A stretch of DNA of 64,000 nt from the NCBI GenBank assembly GCA_046349775.1, contig JAXMBS010000003.1, positions 1 to 64,000 of the forward strand, given 5' to 3'. Position numbers and translations under genes: made by a program. Under the pieces are notes generated by a model. The model was not told the DNA's origin and made no database searches. It worked only from the letters and a program-made list of their open reading frames with translations. This stretch comes from JAEUIG01 sp046349775. Lineage in GTDB: Bacteria > Planctomycetota > Planctomycetia > Planctomycetales > Planctomycetaceae. Shown here in pieces: positions 1-9,302 of this stretch (the stretch's first letter is position 1; each line of letters begins with the position of its first letter).

Positions 1-934
1 CAGCGTGCTGGAGTTTATGGAGATGGGCCGGCCGTTGGCCGGAAACTCTCGCGAAGTCCTGCGCCGCGTCCGCGACCCTGAACAGGTTGTTGGGGTCTTC
101 CGTGAGTTCAATCTGCCGTTGCTCGACGTCCACGGCATGCACGACGTGCCGCCGCGCGACGGAAATTGGCTCGTGAAACCGCTGCACAGTGGAGGAGGCC
201 GCGGGATCGCCATTTGGAACGACGAGACCCCGGTCCCCGACGAGCCGTACTATTTTCAGCAGCGGGCCAGGGGCGATTCCTATTCGGCGGTGTTCGTCGC
301 GCCGACGGACCAGCGCGATGTGCGGTTTGTCGGCATTACGCGGCAGATCATTGGGGACGCGCGGCTCGGCGAAGGTCCGTTTGCCTGGTGCGGTTCGGTT
401 GGCCCGGAGACGCTCAGCGTGGGAACCGAGCAGCTCGTCCGGCGGATCGGCAACGTCCTGTCGTGGAAACTCGGCCTCGCGGGACTGTTCGGCTTCGACT
501 TCATCGTCGATTCCGACGGCCTCCCAAGGCTGACCGAGGTTAATCCGCGCTACACCGGATCCATCGAAGTGCTGGAGCACACGCTCGGACTGGTGCTCGT
601 TCGAGACCACTGCGCCCAGTTTGGCCTCGCATTGCCCGACACGGTTGCTCCCTCCCCCGGCGTCAAGGCGATGGGGAAGTTCATTCTCTACAGCGATCGC
701 GACCTGATGGCGCCCGATCCGACCGACTGGCTGCTGCCGGACGAATGGATCCACGCGGAGATGTGGCGACATGTGCCGCGACTGGCCGACGTGCCGCCGG
801 CCGGGACGATGCTGCGGGCGGGCCAGCCGATCTGTTCGCTGTTCGTCACCGGCGGATCATCATCCGAATGCCTCGATGGACTCCCGCAACGGCTGGCATC
901 GGTCCTCTCGCGACTGGACCTGCCGCCGCGCTGA
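1..934 (+). CDS. ATP-grasp superfamily protein (5' truncated by window edge)
   Basis: The open frame is already running at the first bases, so the true start lies outside the window. About 310 C-terminal residues are visible. They contain ATP-grasp features: a KPLHSGGGRGI loop like the Gly-rich ATP-binding loop, a central FGFDFIVD strand and the late LTEVNPRYTGS stretch, where Glu and Asn would bind Mg-ATP. ATP-grasp enzymes ligate a carboxylate to an amine or thiol through an acyl phosphate. The overall look is that of COG2232-type carboligases, which in planctomycetes are often linked to tetrahydromethanopterin-type cofactor synthesis. That link is family knowledge and the substrate is not visible here. 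pyrF follows 60 bp downstream on the same strand. Confidence 0.8.
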   Translation, partial: SVLEFMEMGRPLAGNSREVLRRVRDPEQVVGVFREFNLPLLDVHGMHDVPPRDGNWLVKPLHSGGGRGIAIWNDETPVPDEPYYFQQRARGDSYSAVFVAPTDQRDVRFVGITRQIIGDARLGEGPFAWCGSVGPETLSVGTEQLVRRIGNVLSWKLGLAGLFGFDFIVDSDGLPRLTEVNPRYTGSIEVLEHTLGLVLVRDHCAQFGLALPDTVAPSPGVKAMGKFILYSDRDLMAPDPTDWLLPDEWIHAEMWRHVPRLADVPPAGTMLRAGQPICSLFVTGGSSSECLDGLPQRLASVLSRLDLPPR

Positions 935-994
935 TCGAGGGACGTTCAAGCGAACGCGCTTTGAGGAGAGCCGCAAGTTCGTCACAATCTGGCG

Positions 995-1930
995 ATGCAC
1001 AACTACGCTGAACGTCTGCACGCGGCTGTTCGGGCCAAACGGACACCGGCCCTGGTCGGCCTCGATCCCCGGTGGGAAGAACTGCCGGCGGAGTGTCGGG
1101 AGCGACATCGCGGCGGCGAACGCGATCCGTCCCTGCGAGCGGCGGCCTACGAGGAGTTCTCACAGCGGATCATCGACGTGGTCGCGCCCCTGGTGCCGGC
1201 CGTTAAGCCGCAGTCGGCATTTTATGAGGAATGCGGACCGGCAGGGGTCGCCGTGCTGGGACGGATTATCCGGCATGCGCGAGCGGCGGGACTGCTTGTG
1301 ATCTGCGACGCCAAGCGCGGGGACATCGGCAGCACGGCGGAAGCGTATGCGGCGGCATACCTGGCGGGAGCGGAACCTGATGCAGCGCCGTTCGGCGCGG
1401 ATGCGCTAACCGTGAATCCGTATCTGGGAAACGACACGCTGGCGCCGTTCTGCCGGGTCGCGGCCGAGCGCGAGGCCGGGATCTACGTGCTGGTGCGGAC
1501 GAGCAATCCAGGGGCAGGGACGTTTCAGGACCTGGAGACCGGCGGCCGGCGCGTGTTCGAACACGTAGCGGACGTGGTCGAATCGCTGGCAGCGGCATCG
1601 GCGGGCAACGGCGCGTATGGAGCGGTCGGCGCCGTGGTGGGAGCAACCTATCCGCGCGAACTGACGGAGTTGCGCCAGCGCATGCCGCACGCGCCGCTGC
1701 TCGTGCCTGGCTATGGGAGCCAGGGGGGCTCGGCAGCCGACACGGCGGCGGCGTTCGACTCCGCGGGGCTGGGGGGGCTCGTGAACAGTTCACGAGGGAT
1801 CATTTTTGCGCACCGGCGGAAGGAGTTCGCCGAGCAATTTGCGCCCGATCGGTGGGAAGACGCGGTCGCCGCGGCGACACGGGAGATGATCGCGGATTTG
1901 CGAGCGCACACTCCGGCGAGGGAGCTGTGA
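995..1930 (+). CDS. pyrF: orotidine 5'-phosphate decarboxylase, type 2
   Basis: This enzyme decarboxylates OMP to UMP, the last step of de novo pyrimidine synthesis, in the cytoplasm. The 311-aa length fits the longer type 2 subfamily. The catalytic DAKRGDIG motif lies near residues 105-112, preceded by the LVGLDPRWEELP start typical of this subfamily. TVNPYLGNDTL follows near residue 140, and the phosphate-gripping GLVNSSRGI loop lies near residue 262. The ATG at 995 is the first reasonable start. The best purine-rich stretch, gaggag, lies about 30 bases upstream, so the ribosome site is weak. No other pyrimidine gene is nearby. Confidence 0.96.
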   Translation: MHNYAERLHAAVRAKRTPALVGLDPRWEELPAECRERHRGGERDPSLRAAAYEEFSQRIIDVVAPLVPAVKPQSAFYEECGPAGVAVLGRIIRHARAAGLLVICDAKRGDIGSTAEAYAAAYLAGAEPDAAPFGADALTVNPYLGNDTLAPFCRVAAEREAGIYVLVRTSNPGAGTFQDLETGGRRVFEHVADVVESLAAASAGNGAYGAVGAVVGATYPRELTELRQRMPHAPLLVPGYGSQGGSAADTAAAFDSAGLGGLVNSSRGIIFAHRRKEFAEQFAPDRWEDAVAAATREMIADLRAHTPAREL

Positions 1931-1932
1931 CT

Positions 1933-1967
1933 GGTCCATCGTCAATGGTCGATTGACGTCGTGGACC
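1933..1967. repeat. intergenic inverted repeat after pyrF
   Basis: The arm ggtccatcgtcaat (1933-1946) is mirrored by attgacgtcgtggacc (1952-1967), whose reverse complement differs by two inserted bases. It lies in the short spacer between the convergent pyrF and the 2008-4596 gene. It could act as a two-way terminator, although no T tract follows. It belongs to the class of diverged word repeats seen in many spacers of this window. Confidence 0.5.
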
Positions 1968-2007
1968 TGCTCGCGTCCCTGAATCCGGCCCCCCGAACCC
2001 CGAATCC

Positions 2008-4596
2008 TCACTTCGCGTCGACGCGCCCCTGCAGCGTGGTCATCGTTTCGTTGAGCGTATACGTCAGGTAGTCGTCCTGATCGTGGACGAGCGACTCGAC
2101 GGCGATGTCGAGCGCCTGCTGGGTATTGAAAAAGCTCAGGGCGCGGACGGCTTCGAGGCGCACGCGCGGGTGCTCATCGTTGACGCGGGCCTGGAGCAGG
2201 CCGAGCGGGTCATTGACGCGATCGCGCCAGTAACAGAGGACGCGGGTGGCTGAACCGCGCGCCTGCGGATTGGGCGAATTGAGCAGCGCCAACAGCAGCG
2301 GCTCGTCCACGACGTCGTGATGCTGCTTGACCCACAGGGCTTCGAGCTTGTGATGCTCGACATTGGGGTCGTCGGCCTTCAGCGCGCCGACCCAGGCGTC
2401 CACGGCGGCGATGACTTCGGTCGAGTCGCGTTCGCGGAGTTCGCGGCGGGCGCGGGAGCGCGTGCGATCCTCGTAGGTCTTGAGCAGATTGAGCAAGTGC
2501 GGAATCGGCGCGCCGGCGATCTGCGCCGGTTCGACCAGCGGGCGACCGCGGTACGTGATCCGCCAGATGCGACCATGCGATTTGTCGCGATTGGGATCGC
2601 GGAGGTTGTGCTGCATGTGGCCAATCAGCGGATTGAACCAGTCGAGCACGTACAGGGCGCCGTCAGGACCGAATTGCAGATCGACCGGGCGGAAATTGGG
2701 GTCCGATGAACGCAGCAACGGATCGAGAGGGTCGGCCGCGTAGCCGGAGCCTTCGTCCTTGAACTTGTACTGCAGGGTGCCCTGGAACCCGATGCAGTTA
2801 TTGAGGAGGAAATCCCCCTGCATGGAATCTGGGAACTGGCGGCTGGCAACAATTTCGCAGCCGCAGGTCGGGCGCCACTGCTTGACGAGGAACTGCTTCA
2901 GTCCGGGGTGCTTGCGGGGGTAGTCCAGATCTCCGGAGAAGGCGGCGCCGTAGTAGTTGGCGCCGCCGGAAGCGTCGGCGACGAAGTTGCGGCCCCAGTA
3001 GTCCCAGATAATGCCCCACGGGTTGGCGAAGCCGTACGAGACGAAGATGTCGAGCTTTTCAGTGCGCGGTTCGTACCGGAAGAAGCCGGCGTCCTTGATT
3101 CGTCGCGGGCCGTACGGCGTTTCGATCTGCGTGTGATGGAAAATCCCTTCGCCGAAATAGAGGTCGCCGCCCGGCCCCCACTCGAAGGCATGGATGGCAT
3201 GGTGCGAATCGGCCGAATCGAAACCATGCAGTCGCAGTTCTTTCACGTCCGCCTGGTCGTCGCCGTTGGTGTCCTTGAGGAACAGCAGGTTGGGCTGCGC
3301 GGAGACATACGCGCCGCCGTCGCCGAGTTCGATGCCGATCGGCAGATGCAGGCCGCGGGCGAAGACCGTTTCGTGGTCCGCCTTGCCGTCGCCGTTGACG
3401 TCTTCGTAGATCAGCACCTTGTCATCGACCGGCGTTCCCGGCAGGTACATCGGATACGACGGGTTGGTTCCCAGCCACAGCCGGCCTTTCGCGTCGAAGG
3501 TGAATGCCACCGGCTTCCTGAGGTTCGGGAATTCGACTTCCGACGCATACAGGTTGACCTCGAAGCCGTCGGGCAACGAGAAAAGCTGCCGCGATTCTTC
3601 CGGCGGCGTGATGTGAATTTCGTTTTGGTAGTTGGTCTCGATGGGCGTGAAGTCGCCGGTGGAACTGTCGTCGACCTTGTCGGGGACCGACTCGCCCGCG
3701 GCGACTTTCCAGATGCGCTCGTCGCGGACTTCGATCATCTTCCGCAGCTTGGCGAACTCGGCCGGGAAGTTGATGACGCCGAACGGCGCCTTGCGGTCGC
3801 CGTAGATGTAATAGCCGTTGACCGCGCGGTGGTCGTAGAAGAACTGCAGGTTCTTCTCGTTGACTTCGCGATGGATGGCCGCGAGGCGCGCCTGGTCCTG
3901 CATCGAGGCGGTTGGTTCACCGAATAGCGCCCTGTCGAGGATGTGACCGACGACGAGATCTCCGTGCTCAGTCAGATGGATGCCGTTTGCCGTCAATTCT
4001 CCGCTGGCAGTCAATGTCGGAGAGTAAAGGTCGACAAACATGACTCCGTGCTGCACCGCCGCTTCCTGCATCGCCTGCGTGTAGAGCGCGATACTTGCGT
4101 TGTTCCACCGCGCTGCCAGGATCTTGCGAGCGGGCCGGTCCTCGTTGGCAATCGGTGACACGAGGACCAGCGTCGGCGGCGAGACGCCGTTGTATTTCGT
4201 GGTGGTGGTTTCCGTGATGAAATTCGCCAGATCCTGCTTGAACTTCTCCAGCCCCTTCTCGCCGGCGAAGGATTCATTGAATCCGAAGAATGCCAGGATG
4301 ACGTTCGGCCGGTGATCTTCGAGCCGATGGCCATGGTCCTTGAAGTTCAGAGAACGCGGCCGCAATGTGAGTTCATCGGCCGACCAGCCGAGATCGCGGA
4401 CGACGAGCTTCTTCTCCGGGAAGCGTGCCTGCAGCAGCGTTTCCCAGTTCCCGAAATACTGCATCCGCTCGGCGAGCGTGTTGCCGATCAGGACGATCTT
4501 GTCGCCGGTGTGCAGTTCGAGATGGTGCGGCGCGGCGGCGGACGCGAGGGTCGGTGCGATGAACAACAGGCCGGCAAGCAGCGAAGTCAAACGCAT
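2008..4596 (-). CDS. secreted SGNH-like plus TIGR02604 beta-propeller protein with HEAT repeats
   Basis: The product has 862 aa. The start is placed at the ATG at 4596 because it opens directly on a signal peptide (LTSLLAGLLFIAPTLASA); an in-frame upstream start would add 18 residues ahead of it. Residues 30-270 resemble an SGNH hydrolase. FFGFNES supplies the Asn block and NGIHLTEHG the His block, but the nucleophile block reads IGNTLAE instead of GDS. Residues about 330-690 form the propeller domain known as the planctomycete 'membrane-bound dehydrogenase' (TIGR02604), with DGFEVNLYASE at its start and PWGIIWDYWGRNF later. The C-terminal 120 residues look like HEAT repeats. The cytochrome c domain that often ends this family is missing. 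The substrate is unknown; the cell-envelope location is inferred from the signal peptide. Confidence 0.87.
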   Translation of the reverse strand: MRLTSLLAGLLFIAPTLASAAAPHHLELHTGDKIVLIGNTLAERMQYFGNWETLLQARFPEKKLVVRDLGWSADELTLRPRSLNFKDHGHRLEDHRPNVILAFFGFNESFAGEKGLEKFKQDLANFITETTTTKYNGVSPPTLVLVSPIANEDRPARKILAARWNNASIALYTQAMQEAAVQHGVMFVDLYSPTLTASGELTANGIHLTEHGDLVVGHILDRALFGEPTASMQDQARLAAIHREVNEKNLQFFYDHRAVNGYYIYGDRKAPFGVINFPAEFAKLRKMIEVRDERIWKVAAGESVPDKVDDSSTGDFTPIETNYQNEIHITPPEESRQLFSLPDGFEVNLYASEVEFPNLRKPVAFTFDAKGRLWLGTNPSYPMYLPGTPVDDKVLIYEDVNGDGKADHETVFARGLHLPIGIELGDGGAYVSAQPNLLFLKDTNGDDQADVKELRLHGFDSADSHHAIHAFEWGPGGDLYFGEGIFHHTQIETPYGPRRIKDAGFFRYEPRTEKLDIFVSYGFANPWGIIWDYWGRNFVADASGGANYYGAAFSGDLDYPRKHPGLKQFLVKQWRPTCGCEIVASRQFPDSMQGDFLLNNCIGFQGTLQYKFKDEGSGYAADPLDPLLRSSDPNFRPVDLQFGPDGALYVLDWFNPLIGHMQHNLRDPNRDKSHGRIWRITYRGRPLVEPAQIAGAPIPHLLNLLKTYEDRTRSRARRELRERDSTEVIAAVDAWVGALKADDPNVEHHKLEALWVKQHHDVVDEPLLLALLNSPNPQARGSATRVLCYWRDRVNDPLGLLQARVNDEHPRVRLEAVRALSFFNTQQALDIAVESLVHDQDDYLTYTLNETMTTLQGRVDAK

Positions 4597-4791
4597 GGTG
4601 TCTTGTTCAACCAGTGGCAGGAACCAGGGGGCGAGAAACCGCGGGGCCATTCTGTCACGCTGCCCCGGCGGTGTAAATCAACGGACGGTGTTGGTGGAAT
4701 CACGGGCCGAAGCGTCTACACTGACTGGAACTTGACGCCGGCACGCAAACCACCCGCGCCGCATCGGACACTGTTGCTGAGGAGATTCCTT

Positions 4792-5517
4792 ATGAACATG
4801 CGCTGGACTTGTGGAAGCCTGGTGGCCGCGACACTGGTGTGCGGATGCGGCGGCGGCACGCCGGTCGCTAATCCCGGAACGGCGCCTGCGGCGGGAAGCC
4901 AAGGTAGTCCGGCGGAGGCGGCCGATGCGGAGCAGGGTCCACCGCCGGAACAGCCGCGCGAAGCGCTGCCGCCGCAGTCGGAGCCGGCGATCACTCCGGA
5001 CACACAACCGGCCGCGGCACCGGCGGGCGGCGACTCGCAGTCGACAGCGCCGACGGCAACCCCGGGCGCCATCATGCTCGCGCTCGCACCGTGGGAGGAC
5101 GTGCAGAAGCACATTGCAGCCCAGCAAGGAAAGGTGGTCGTGGTCGACCTCTGGGCGACGTACTGTGTCCCCTGCCGGGAGTCGTTTCCGGGACTGGTCG
5201 CACTCAGCAAACTCGATCCCGAGAACATCGTGTGCTTGTCGGTGTCATTGGACGATCCGGAAGACGCCGAGAAAAAGGATGAGGCGCTGGCATTCCTGAA
5301 CGAACAGCAGGCCCAATTCGCGAACTTCCTGTGCACGACGGACACCGACAAACTCTATAACGAAATCCTCCAGATCGGCGGGATTCCGGCGGTCTACGTG
5401 TACGGCCGCGACGGCCAGCTCGCCAAGCTGTTCAACGGCCCGACGCCGGAGGGGACCGATCACACGTACGACGAGCACATCACGCCGTTCGTGAAAGAAC
5501 TCGCCGCTGCGAAGTGA
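4792..5517 (+). CDS. TlpA-like thioredoxin-fold lipoprotein
   Basis: The product has 241 aa. The ATG at 4792 is preceded by gaggag (4779-4784), which decides the start although the frame stays open far upstream. The leader ends in the lipobox-like LVCGCGGG, so the protein is probably a lipoprotein. A Pro/Ala-rich linker covers about residues 22-95. The thioredoxin domain follows with WATYCVPCRESFPG, giving a CVPC redox pair, and a cis-Pro loop IGGIPAVYVYG. The family transfers electrons to or from periplasmic disulfides, for example in cytochrome c maturation. The partner is not identifiable here because the neighbours are unrelated. Confidence 0.9.
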   Translation: MNMRWTCGSLVAATLVCGCGGGTPVANPGTAPAAGSQGSPAEAADAEQGPPPEQPREALPPQSEPAITPDTQPAAAPAGGDSQSTAPTATPGAIMLALAPWEDVQKHIAAQQGKVVVVDLWATYCVPCRESFPGLVALSKLDPENIVCLSVSLDDPEDAEKKDEALAFLNEQQAQFANFLCTTDTDKLYNEILQIGGIPAVYVYGRDGQLAKLFNGPTPEGTDHTYDEHITPFVKELAAAK

Positions 5518-5530
5518 ATCCGGAAAACGT

Positions 5531-5602
5531 CGAATACCGGAATGACCAACTATCGAATGCCGGAATGGTCGTCCGATCACTGACCTCCGATCTCTGACCT
5601 CC
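5531..5602. repeat. two adjacent sets of short direct repeats before the PfkB gene
   Basis: A 17-base unit at 5531-5547 recurs at 5554-5570 with three changes. It is followed at once by a tandem pair of 14-mers, gatcactgacctcc (5575-5588) and gatctctgacctcc (5589-5602), with one difference. The second pair ends four bases before the ATG at 5607, in the place of the ribosome-binding site. This is one of the locus-specific word repeats found in many spacers here. Confidence 0.6.
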
Positions 5603-5606
5603 GCCT

Positions 5607-6569
5607 ATGCCGGCCGCTCCGAAGTACGACGTCCTCTGCGCCGGGATCATCGTCGCGGATCACGTGTGTGCGCCGATTGCGCGCGTGCCGGAGCCGGGCG
5701 GTCTGGCGATGACAGAGCGGATCGAGTTGACGATCGGCGGCTGTGCATCGAACGTGGCCGTCGATCTGGCGCGGCTGGGACTGCGGGCCTGCGTCGCCGG
5801 GCGCGTGGGGGACGACGTGCTGGGGCGCCATGTCGCCGCCGCACTCGCGGCCGAGGGGGTGGCCGGCGATCAGATCACGTTCTCGAAAACGTCGCAGACA
5901 GCGACGACGATGGTGGTCAACGTCCGCGGGGAGGACCGCCGGTTCATCCACGCGGCCGGCGCTAACGCCGAGTTCACCGGAGACGAAGTCGCGCCGGCCG
6001 CGATCCGGGACAGTCGCGCGCTGTACGTCGGCGGGTTTGGACTCAACGCGGCGCTCAGCGGAGAACGGGTCGCGCGGATGTTTCAGACCGCCCGCGCTGC
6101 GGGAGTGATCACCGTGCTCGACGTCGTGTGCGCCTGCGACGACATTGCGGGGATGCTGCGGCCGGTGCTGCCGCTGACTGATCTGTTCCTGCCGAATTGC
6201 GACGAGTCGGAAATCATCACGGGACTGCGTTCGCCGGAGGACCAGGCGCGGCGGTTTCGCGAGTGGGGAGTGGGCTGCGCCGTTGTGACCTGCGGCGGCA
6301 AGGGGGCGATTCTGGCGGACGCGACGCGGATCGTCCGATCGGGGGCATACCCGGTGGAACAGGTCGACGCGACCGGCGGCGGAGACGCTTTTGTTGCGGG
6401 CTTCCTGTATGGCCGGCTGCAGCAGCGGCCGGTCGACGAATGCCTGCAGTTCGGCTCTGCACTCGGCGCAAGTTGCGTGCGGTCCGCAGGCGCTACAACC
6501 GGAGTCTTTCGCGCGCCTGAGCTGGAGGAGTTTGTCCGGTCACAGAGACTGCCGATCACGCCGGTCTGA
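5607..6569 (+). CDS. PfkB-family carbohydrate kinase
   Basis: The product has 320 aa, the usual length for the ribokinase/PfkB family, which phosphorylates sugars or nucleosides with ATP. The N-terminal signature ELTIGGCASNVAVDLARLG (about residues 32-50) and the C-terminal DATGGGDAFVAGF (about residues 254-266) are both intact. The latter contains the catalytic Asp and the anion hole. The substrate cannot be read from sequence; ribose, fructose and adenosine are all possible. The ATG follows the tandem 14-mers described separately. The gene next door on the other strand encodes an unrelated lipoprotein, so no operon is evident. Confidence 0.92.
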   Translation: MPAAPKYDVLCAGIIVADHVCAPIARVPEPGGLAMTERIELTIGGCASNVAVDLARLGLRACVAGRVGDDVLGRHVAAALAAEGVAGDQITFSKTSQTATTMVVNVRGEDRRFIHAAGANAEFTGDEVAPAAIRDSRALYVGGFGLNAALSGERVARMFQTARAAGVITVLDVVCACDDIAGMLRPVLPLTDLFLPNCDESEIITGLRSPEDQARRFREWGVGCAVVTCGGKGAILADATRIVRSGAYPVEQVDATGGGDAFVAGFLYGRLQQRPVDECLQFGSALGASCVRSAGATTGVFRAPELEEFVRSQRLPITPV

Positions 6570-6574
6570 GTCCG

Positions 6575-6937
6575 CTACTGAAATTCCTCGACCGGGCTGG
6601 CGTTGGCCGTCTGTTCGTCGACGACGGGCGTCGTGGGCAGGGGGATCGTCTGCGAATCGCGATTCTTGCGGAACAGGTCCGGGAAGAATCTGCGAGGCTT
6701 TTCCGGTGGCGCAGACTTCGCCAACTGGGCGATGGCCGAAGAATCTGAAACGGCAACTTCAGGCGTCCGCGCCGGAGACTGCTGCACATTCTCCTTCGAG
6801 GAGACGGCCGGCGTGGACCGGGACCGGCTGTTCTGCACAATCCGCGCGTCGGAGCGGCAGCCGCTCAACCCGCCAATCAGAGCAAAGACCAAGACGAGAG
6901 CGGTCGTCCCAAGACGAGGCGTCGCGGCCGGATTCAT
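6575..6937 (-). CDS. small putative lipoprotein of unknown function
   Basis: The product has 120 aa. The ATG at 6937 was chosen because it opens on a lipoprotein leader, TTALVLVFALIGGLSGC, with Cys in the lipobox LSGC; the open frame extends 90 codons further upstream without signal-like character. The mature part is Ser/Pro/Lys-rich and probably disordered, with a basic-aromatic patch FFPDLFRKNRD. I recognise no domain. A second, shorter lipoprotein gene lies just upstream on the same strand (7101-7262). The gene is convergent with PfkB, the two stops being only six bases apart. Confidence 0.62.
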   Translation of the reverse strand: MNPAATPRLGTTALVLVFALIGGLSGCRSDARIVQNSRSRSTPAVSSKENVQQSPARTPEVAVSDSSAIAQLAKSAPPEKPRRFFPDLFRKNRDSQTIPLPTTPVVDEQTANASPVEEFQ

Positions 6938-7100
6938 TGGAAGTCGGCGTCCAGAGATCACTTGGGACGACGTCTCGTTCGGCAGTGCGGACAGGGTTGG
7001 CAAGGCAGGCGCGGGCCGTTTATAGTGGGGCTGGCAACGGGCGAATTCGTGAGCGCCAATGGACGTTCGACCCCCTTGCCGCGAACGGAAGGTAGGGCGA

Positions 7101-7262
7101 TTAGGGGTTCTCATCGCCGCTGCCTGCCGTATCGTCCGGCTCCCACTGCTGGGGGACTCCGCGACTGTTCCAGGTGTCCTTGAGGGAATTGCAGCCGGCG
7201 GCCACACAGCACGTTGCCAACAGGATGGCCAGCCACCGCCGCGTAAACGACATGGTCCTCAT
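7101..7262 (-). CDS. 53-residue putative lipoprotein
   Basis: This very short gene reads MRTMSFTRRWLAI at its start, followed by LLATCCVAAGC, an n-region with three Arg, a hydrophobic core and the lipobox VAAGC (Cys at residue 24). The mature peptide is only 30 residues, with SLKDTWNSRGVPQQWEPDD and an acidic end. Codon use matches the neighbours. No clear Shine-Dalgarno precedes the ATG at 7262. Short lipoproteins of this kind are common in planctomycetes, mostly without known role. It could share a transcript with the lipoprotein at 6575-6937, 163 bp downstream. Confidence 0.55.
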   Translation of the reverse strand: MRTMSFTRRWLAILLATCCVAAGCNSLKDTWNSRGVPQQWEPDDTAGSGDENP

Positions 7263-7522
7263 GTCTGTGTTCTCTTGGTTTTGAGAAACGGACGTGCAGC
7301 GGGTTAAGGGTCATATCAGGAACGCGGTTTGAGGAAAAGATCGGTTCCGCAAGGGCGGCAGCGAACCGGCGAGCTCCGGGAAAGATTCTGCAGTCGCAAC
7401 CGGATGCCGTTCGATGGCAAGGTACAAGGGTCCGGTGTCGGACGTGGCCATCGGGTGCCGCCCGCTTCCCGGAAACGCCCTGGCAGCGACCCCCCAGCCG
7501 AAATCAGCGGAGAGAATTGGTG

Positions 7523-9025
7523 ATGACTAACGAACAGTTTGACGTGGCGATTATCGGCAGCGGACCTGGCGGGAGCGTCTGCGGGACGTTTCTGGCCCAA
7601 CAGGGCTACAAGGTGGTGCTGCTGGAGCGGGAGGAGTTTCCGCGCTTCCACGTCGGCGAGTCTCTGCTGCCCGGCACTCAACCGATCTGGGAACGGATGG
7701 GGATGGCCGAGAAGCTGCAGCATTCGGGACACACCTTCAAATACGCGGGTGAATTCCGCATCGGGCGGTTCCCGAACAAGAGCGAGATCTATTCGACGAT
7801 CGGCTACTTCCACAACGTGCCGCGGAGCGACTTCAGTCCGCGCCCCTACGCCTATCAGGTGGAGCGGGCGGTGTTCGACAAGCAGCTCCAGGACTGTGCG
7901 GTCGAAAACGGCGTGACGCTGTGGGAAAAGACGAACGTTCTGGACGTGATCCTGGAAGGCAATCGGGCGACCGGGGTGAAGATCCGCCGCAACGGTGAGG
8001 AAACGACCATCAGGCCGAAGTTTGTCGTAGACGCCAGCGGGCGGCGGTGCATCATGGGCCGCAAGCTGGACTGCATCGTGCTCGACAAGATCATCAAAAC
8101 GTCGGCCGCGTTCGGGCATTTTCGCGGAGTGACGCGCGATCCCGGCTACCGGCAGGGGTTCTTCAACGGTTATTTCGTGCCGCACGGCTGGGTGTGGTTC
8201 ATTCCGCTCACGCACGACATCATGAGCGTCGGCACCGTGCAGAATCAGCCGGCGACGAATTCCTGGAGCAACGTGCCCGAAGAGAACTTGCTGAACACGA
8301 TCAACAAGTACAAGTTCATCCAGGACCGGTTCCGCAACGCGGTTCAGGTGGGACGCGTCAGGGGACTGAAGGACCTGGCCTATACCACCACCAAGTTCTG
8401 CGGCGACAACTGGGTGTCGATCGGCGACGCGAACTTCTTTGTCGATCCGCTGTACTCCTCGGGCGTACAGATTGCTCACACGACCGGAGATGAAGCGGCC
8501 AAGGCGATCCACAGATTCCTGATGAGCGGCGGCCAGCCGGACGGCGTCCGCGAGTACGAGCGATTCATCGTCGACTACCGCAAGCGCGTGTTTGGACCGA
8601 TGAAGTGTTTCTACCGCTGCATGCGGAACTACAAGACGATCGCCGGGTACGTGCAGTCGACCGGCTCCTGGTTCGACCATTTCAACAACTGGTTCCTGCG
8701 GCGGGCGTGCTCCTGGGGCACCGGCCGGTTCCACCGGCATCACTGGACGATCCAGCTGATGAGCCTCATGGGCAACCTGTCGGCGTGGGGCGCGCCGCTG
8801 ATCGGATTGGGGGGATGGAAGCGGTACGAGGAAAACGCCTACACGGGTGCGCGACTCGACATCCCCAAGGCCGATGAACTCGTGCACGCGGACGAGCACA
8901 CCCTCGAGCATGTGCCGATCACCCAGCGGTACGCGCAGATGGCCGCCGCCAACGGCAACGGCCATGAAAATGGCCACGGCGCAGCGGAGCCGATGTCGCC
9001 TGCGGAACTCATGGCCGCCCGATAA
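7523..9025 (+). CDS. FAD-dependent oxidoreductase, flavin-dependent halogenase-like
   Basis: The product has 500 aa. The ATG at 7523 follows ggagag (7509-7514); TTG and GTG codons at 7517 and 7520 are less likely starts. The dinucleotide-binding motif IIGSGPGGSVCGT lies at residues 9-21, and FHVGESLLPGTQ follows, as in the tryptophan halogenase/geranylgeranyl reductase group. HGWVWFIPLTHD contains the WxWxIP motif considered diagnostic of flavin-dependent halogenases. SIGDANFFVDPLYSSGV forms the second FAD contact. The catalytic Lys of true tryptophan halogenases cannot be assigned without an alignment, so the product may be a halogenase or a related alkene reductase or hydroxylase. The C-terminal 30 residues are Asn/Gly/His-rich and probably flexible. 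Confidence 0.88.
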   Translation: MTNEQFDVAIIGSGPGGSVCGTFLAQQGYKVVLLEREEFPRFHVGESLLPGTQPIWERMGMAEKLQHSGHTFKYAGEFRIGRFPNKSEIYSTIGYFHNVPRSDFSPRPYAYQVERAVFDKQLQDCAVENGVTLWEKTNVLDVILEGNRATGVKIRRNGEETTIRPKFVVDASGRRCIMGRKLDCIVLDKIIKTSAAFGHFRGVTRDPGYRQGFFNGYFVPHGWVWFIPLTHDIMSVGTVQNQPATNSWSNVPEENLLNTINKYKFIQDRFRNAVQVGRVRGLKDLAYTTTKFCGDNWVSIGDANFFVDPLYSSGVQIAHTTGDEAAKAIHRFLMSGGQPDGVREYERFIVDYRKRVFGPMKCFYRCMRNYKTIAGYVQSTGSWFDHFNNWFLRRACSWGTGRFHRHHWTIQLMSLMGNLSAWGAPLIGLGGWKRYEENAYTGARLDIPKADELVHADEHTLEHVPITQRYAQMAAANGNGHENGHGAAEPMSPAELMAAR

Positions 9026-9302
9026 CGGACTGGTCTACCGCCGCCTGATCGGTGGCCCCCAGTTGGCTGATGCGAACCTGGGGCAACCAGGGCATCTGCA
9101 ACGGTTGGCGAGATTGCGCTCGCGGCGGTACTCTTTGCGCGCCGAGAATTGATGCGTCACGCCCGCGGTCAACCGCCGCGGCAACCACACAATTCCGAAG
9201 CCGCCACCTTGCGCAATGGCGAACGACCCCTTGTGATTGCCCATCGGGCCCTGCAGTTCGACTGACGCGGGTGTCCATTCATTTCAGGATTCGGCGACTG
9301 CC

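Noticed and set aside
7316..8977. 553-codon open frame on the reverse strand
   Set aside because: It is antisense to the halogenase-like gene; composition is His/Arg/Pro-rich and without family similarity, the usual shadow of a high-GC gene.
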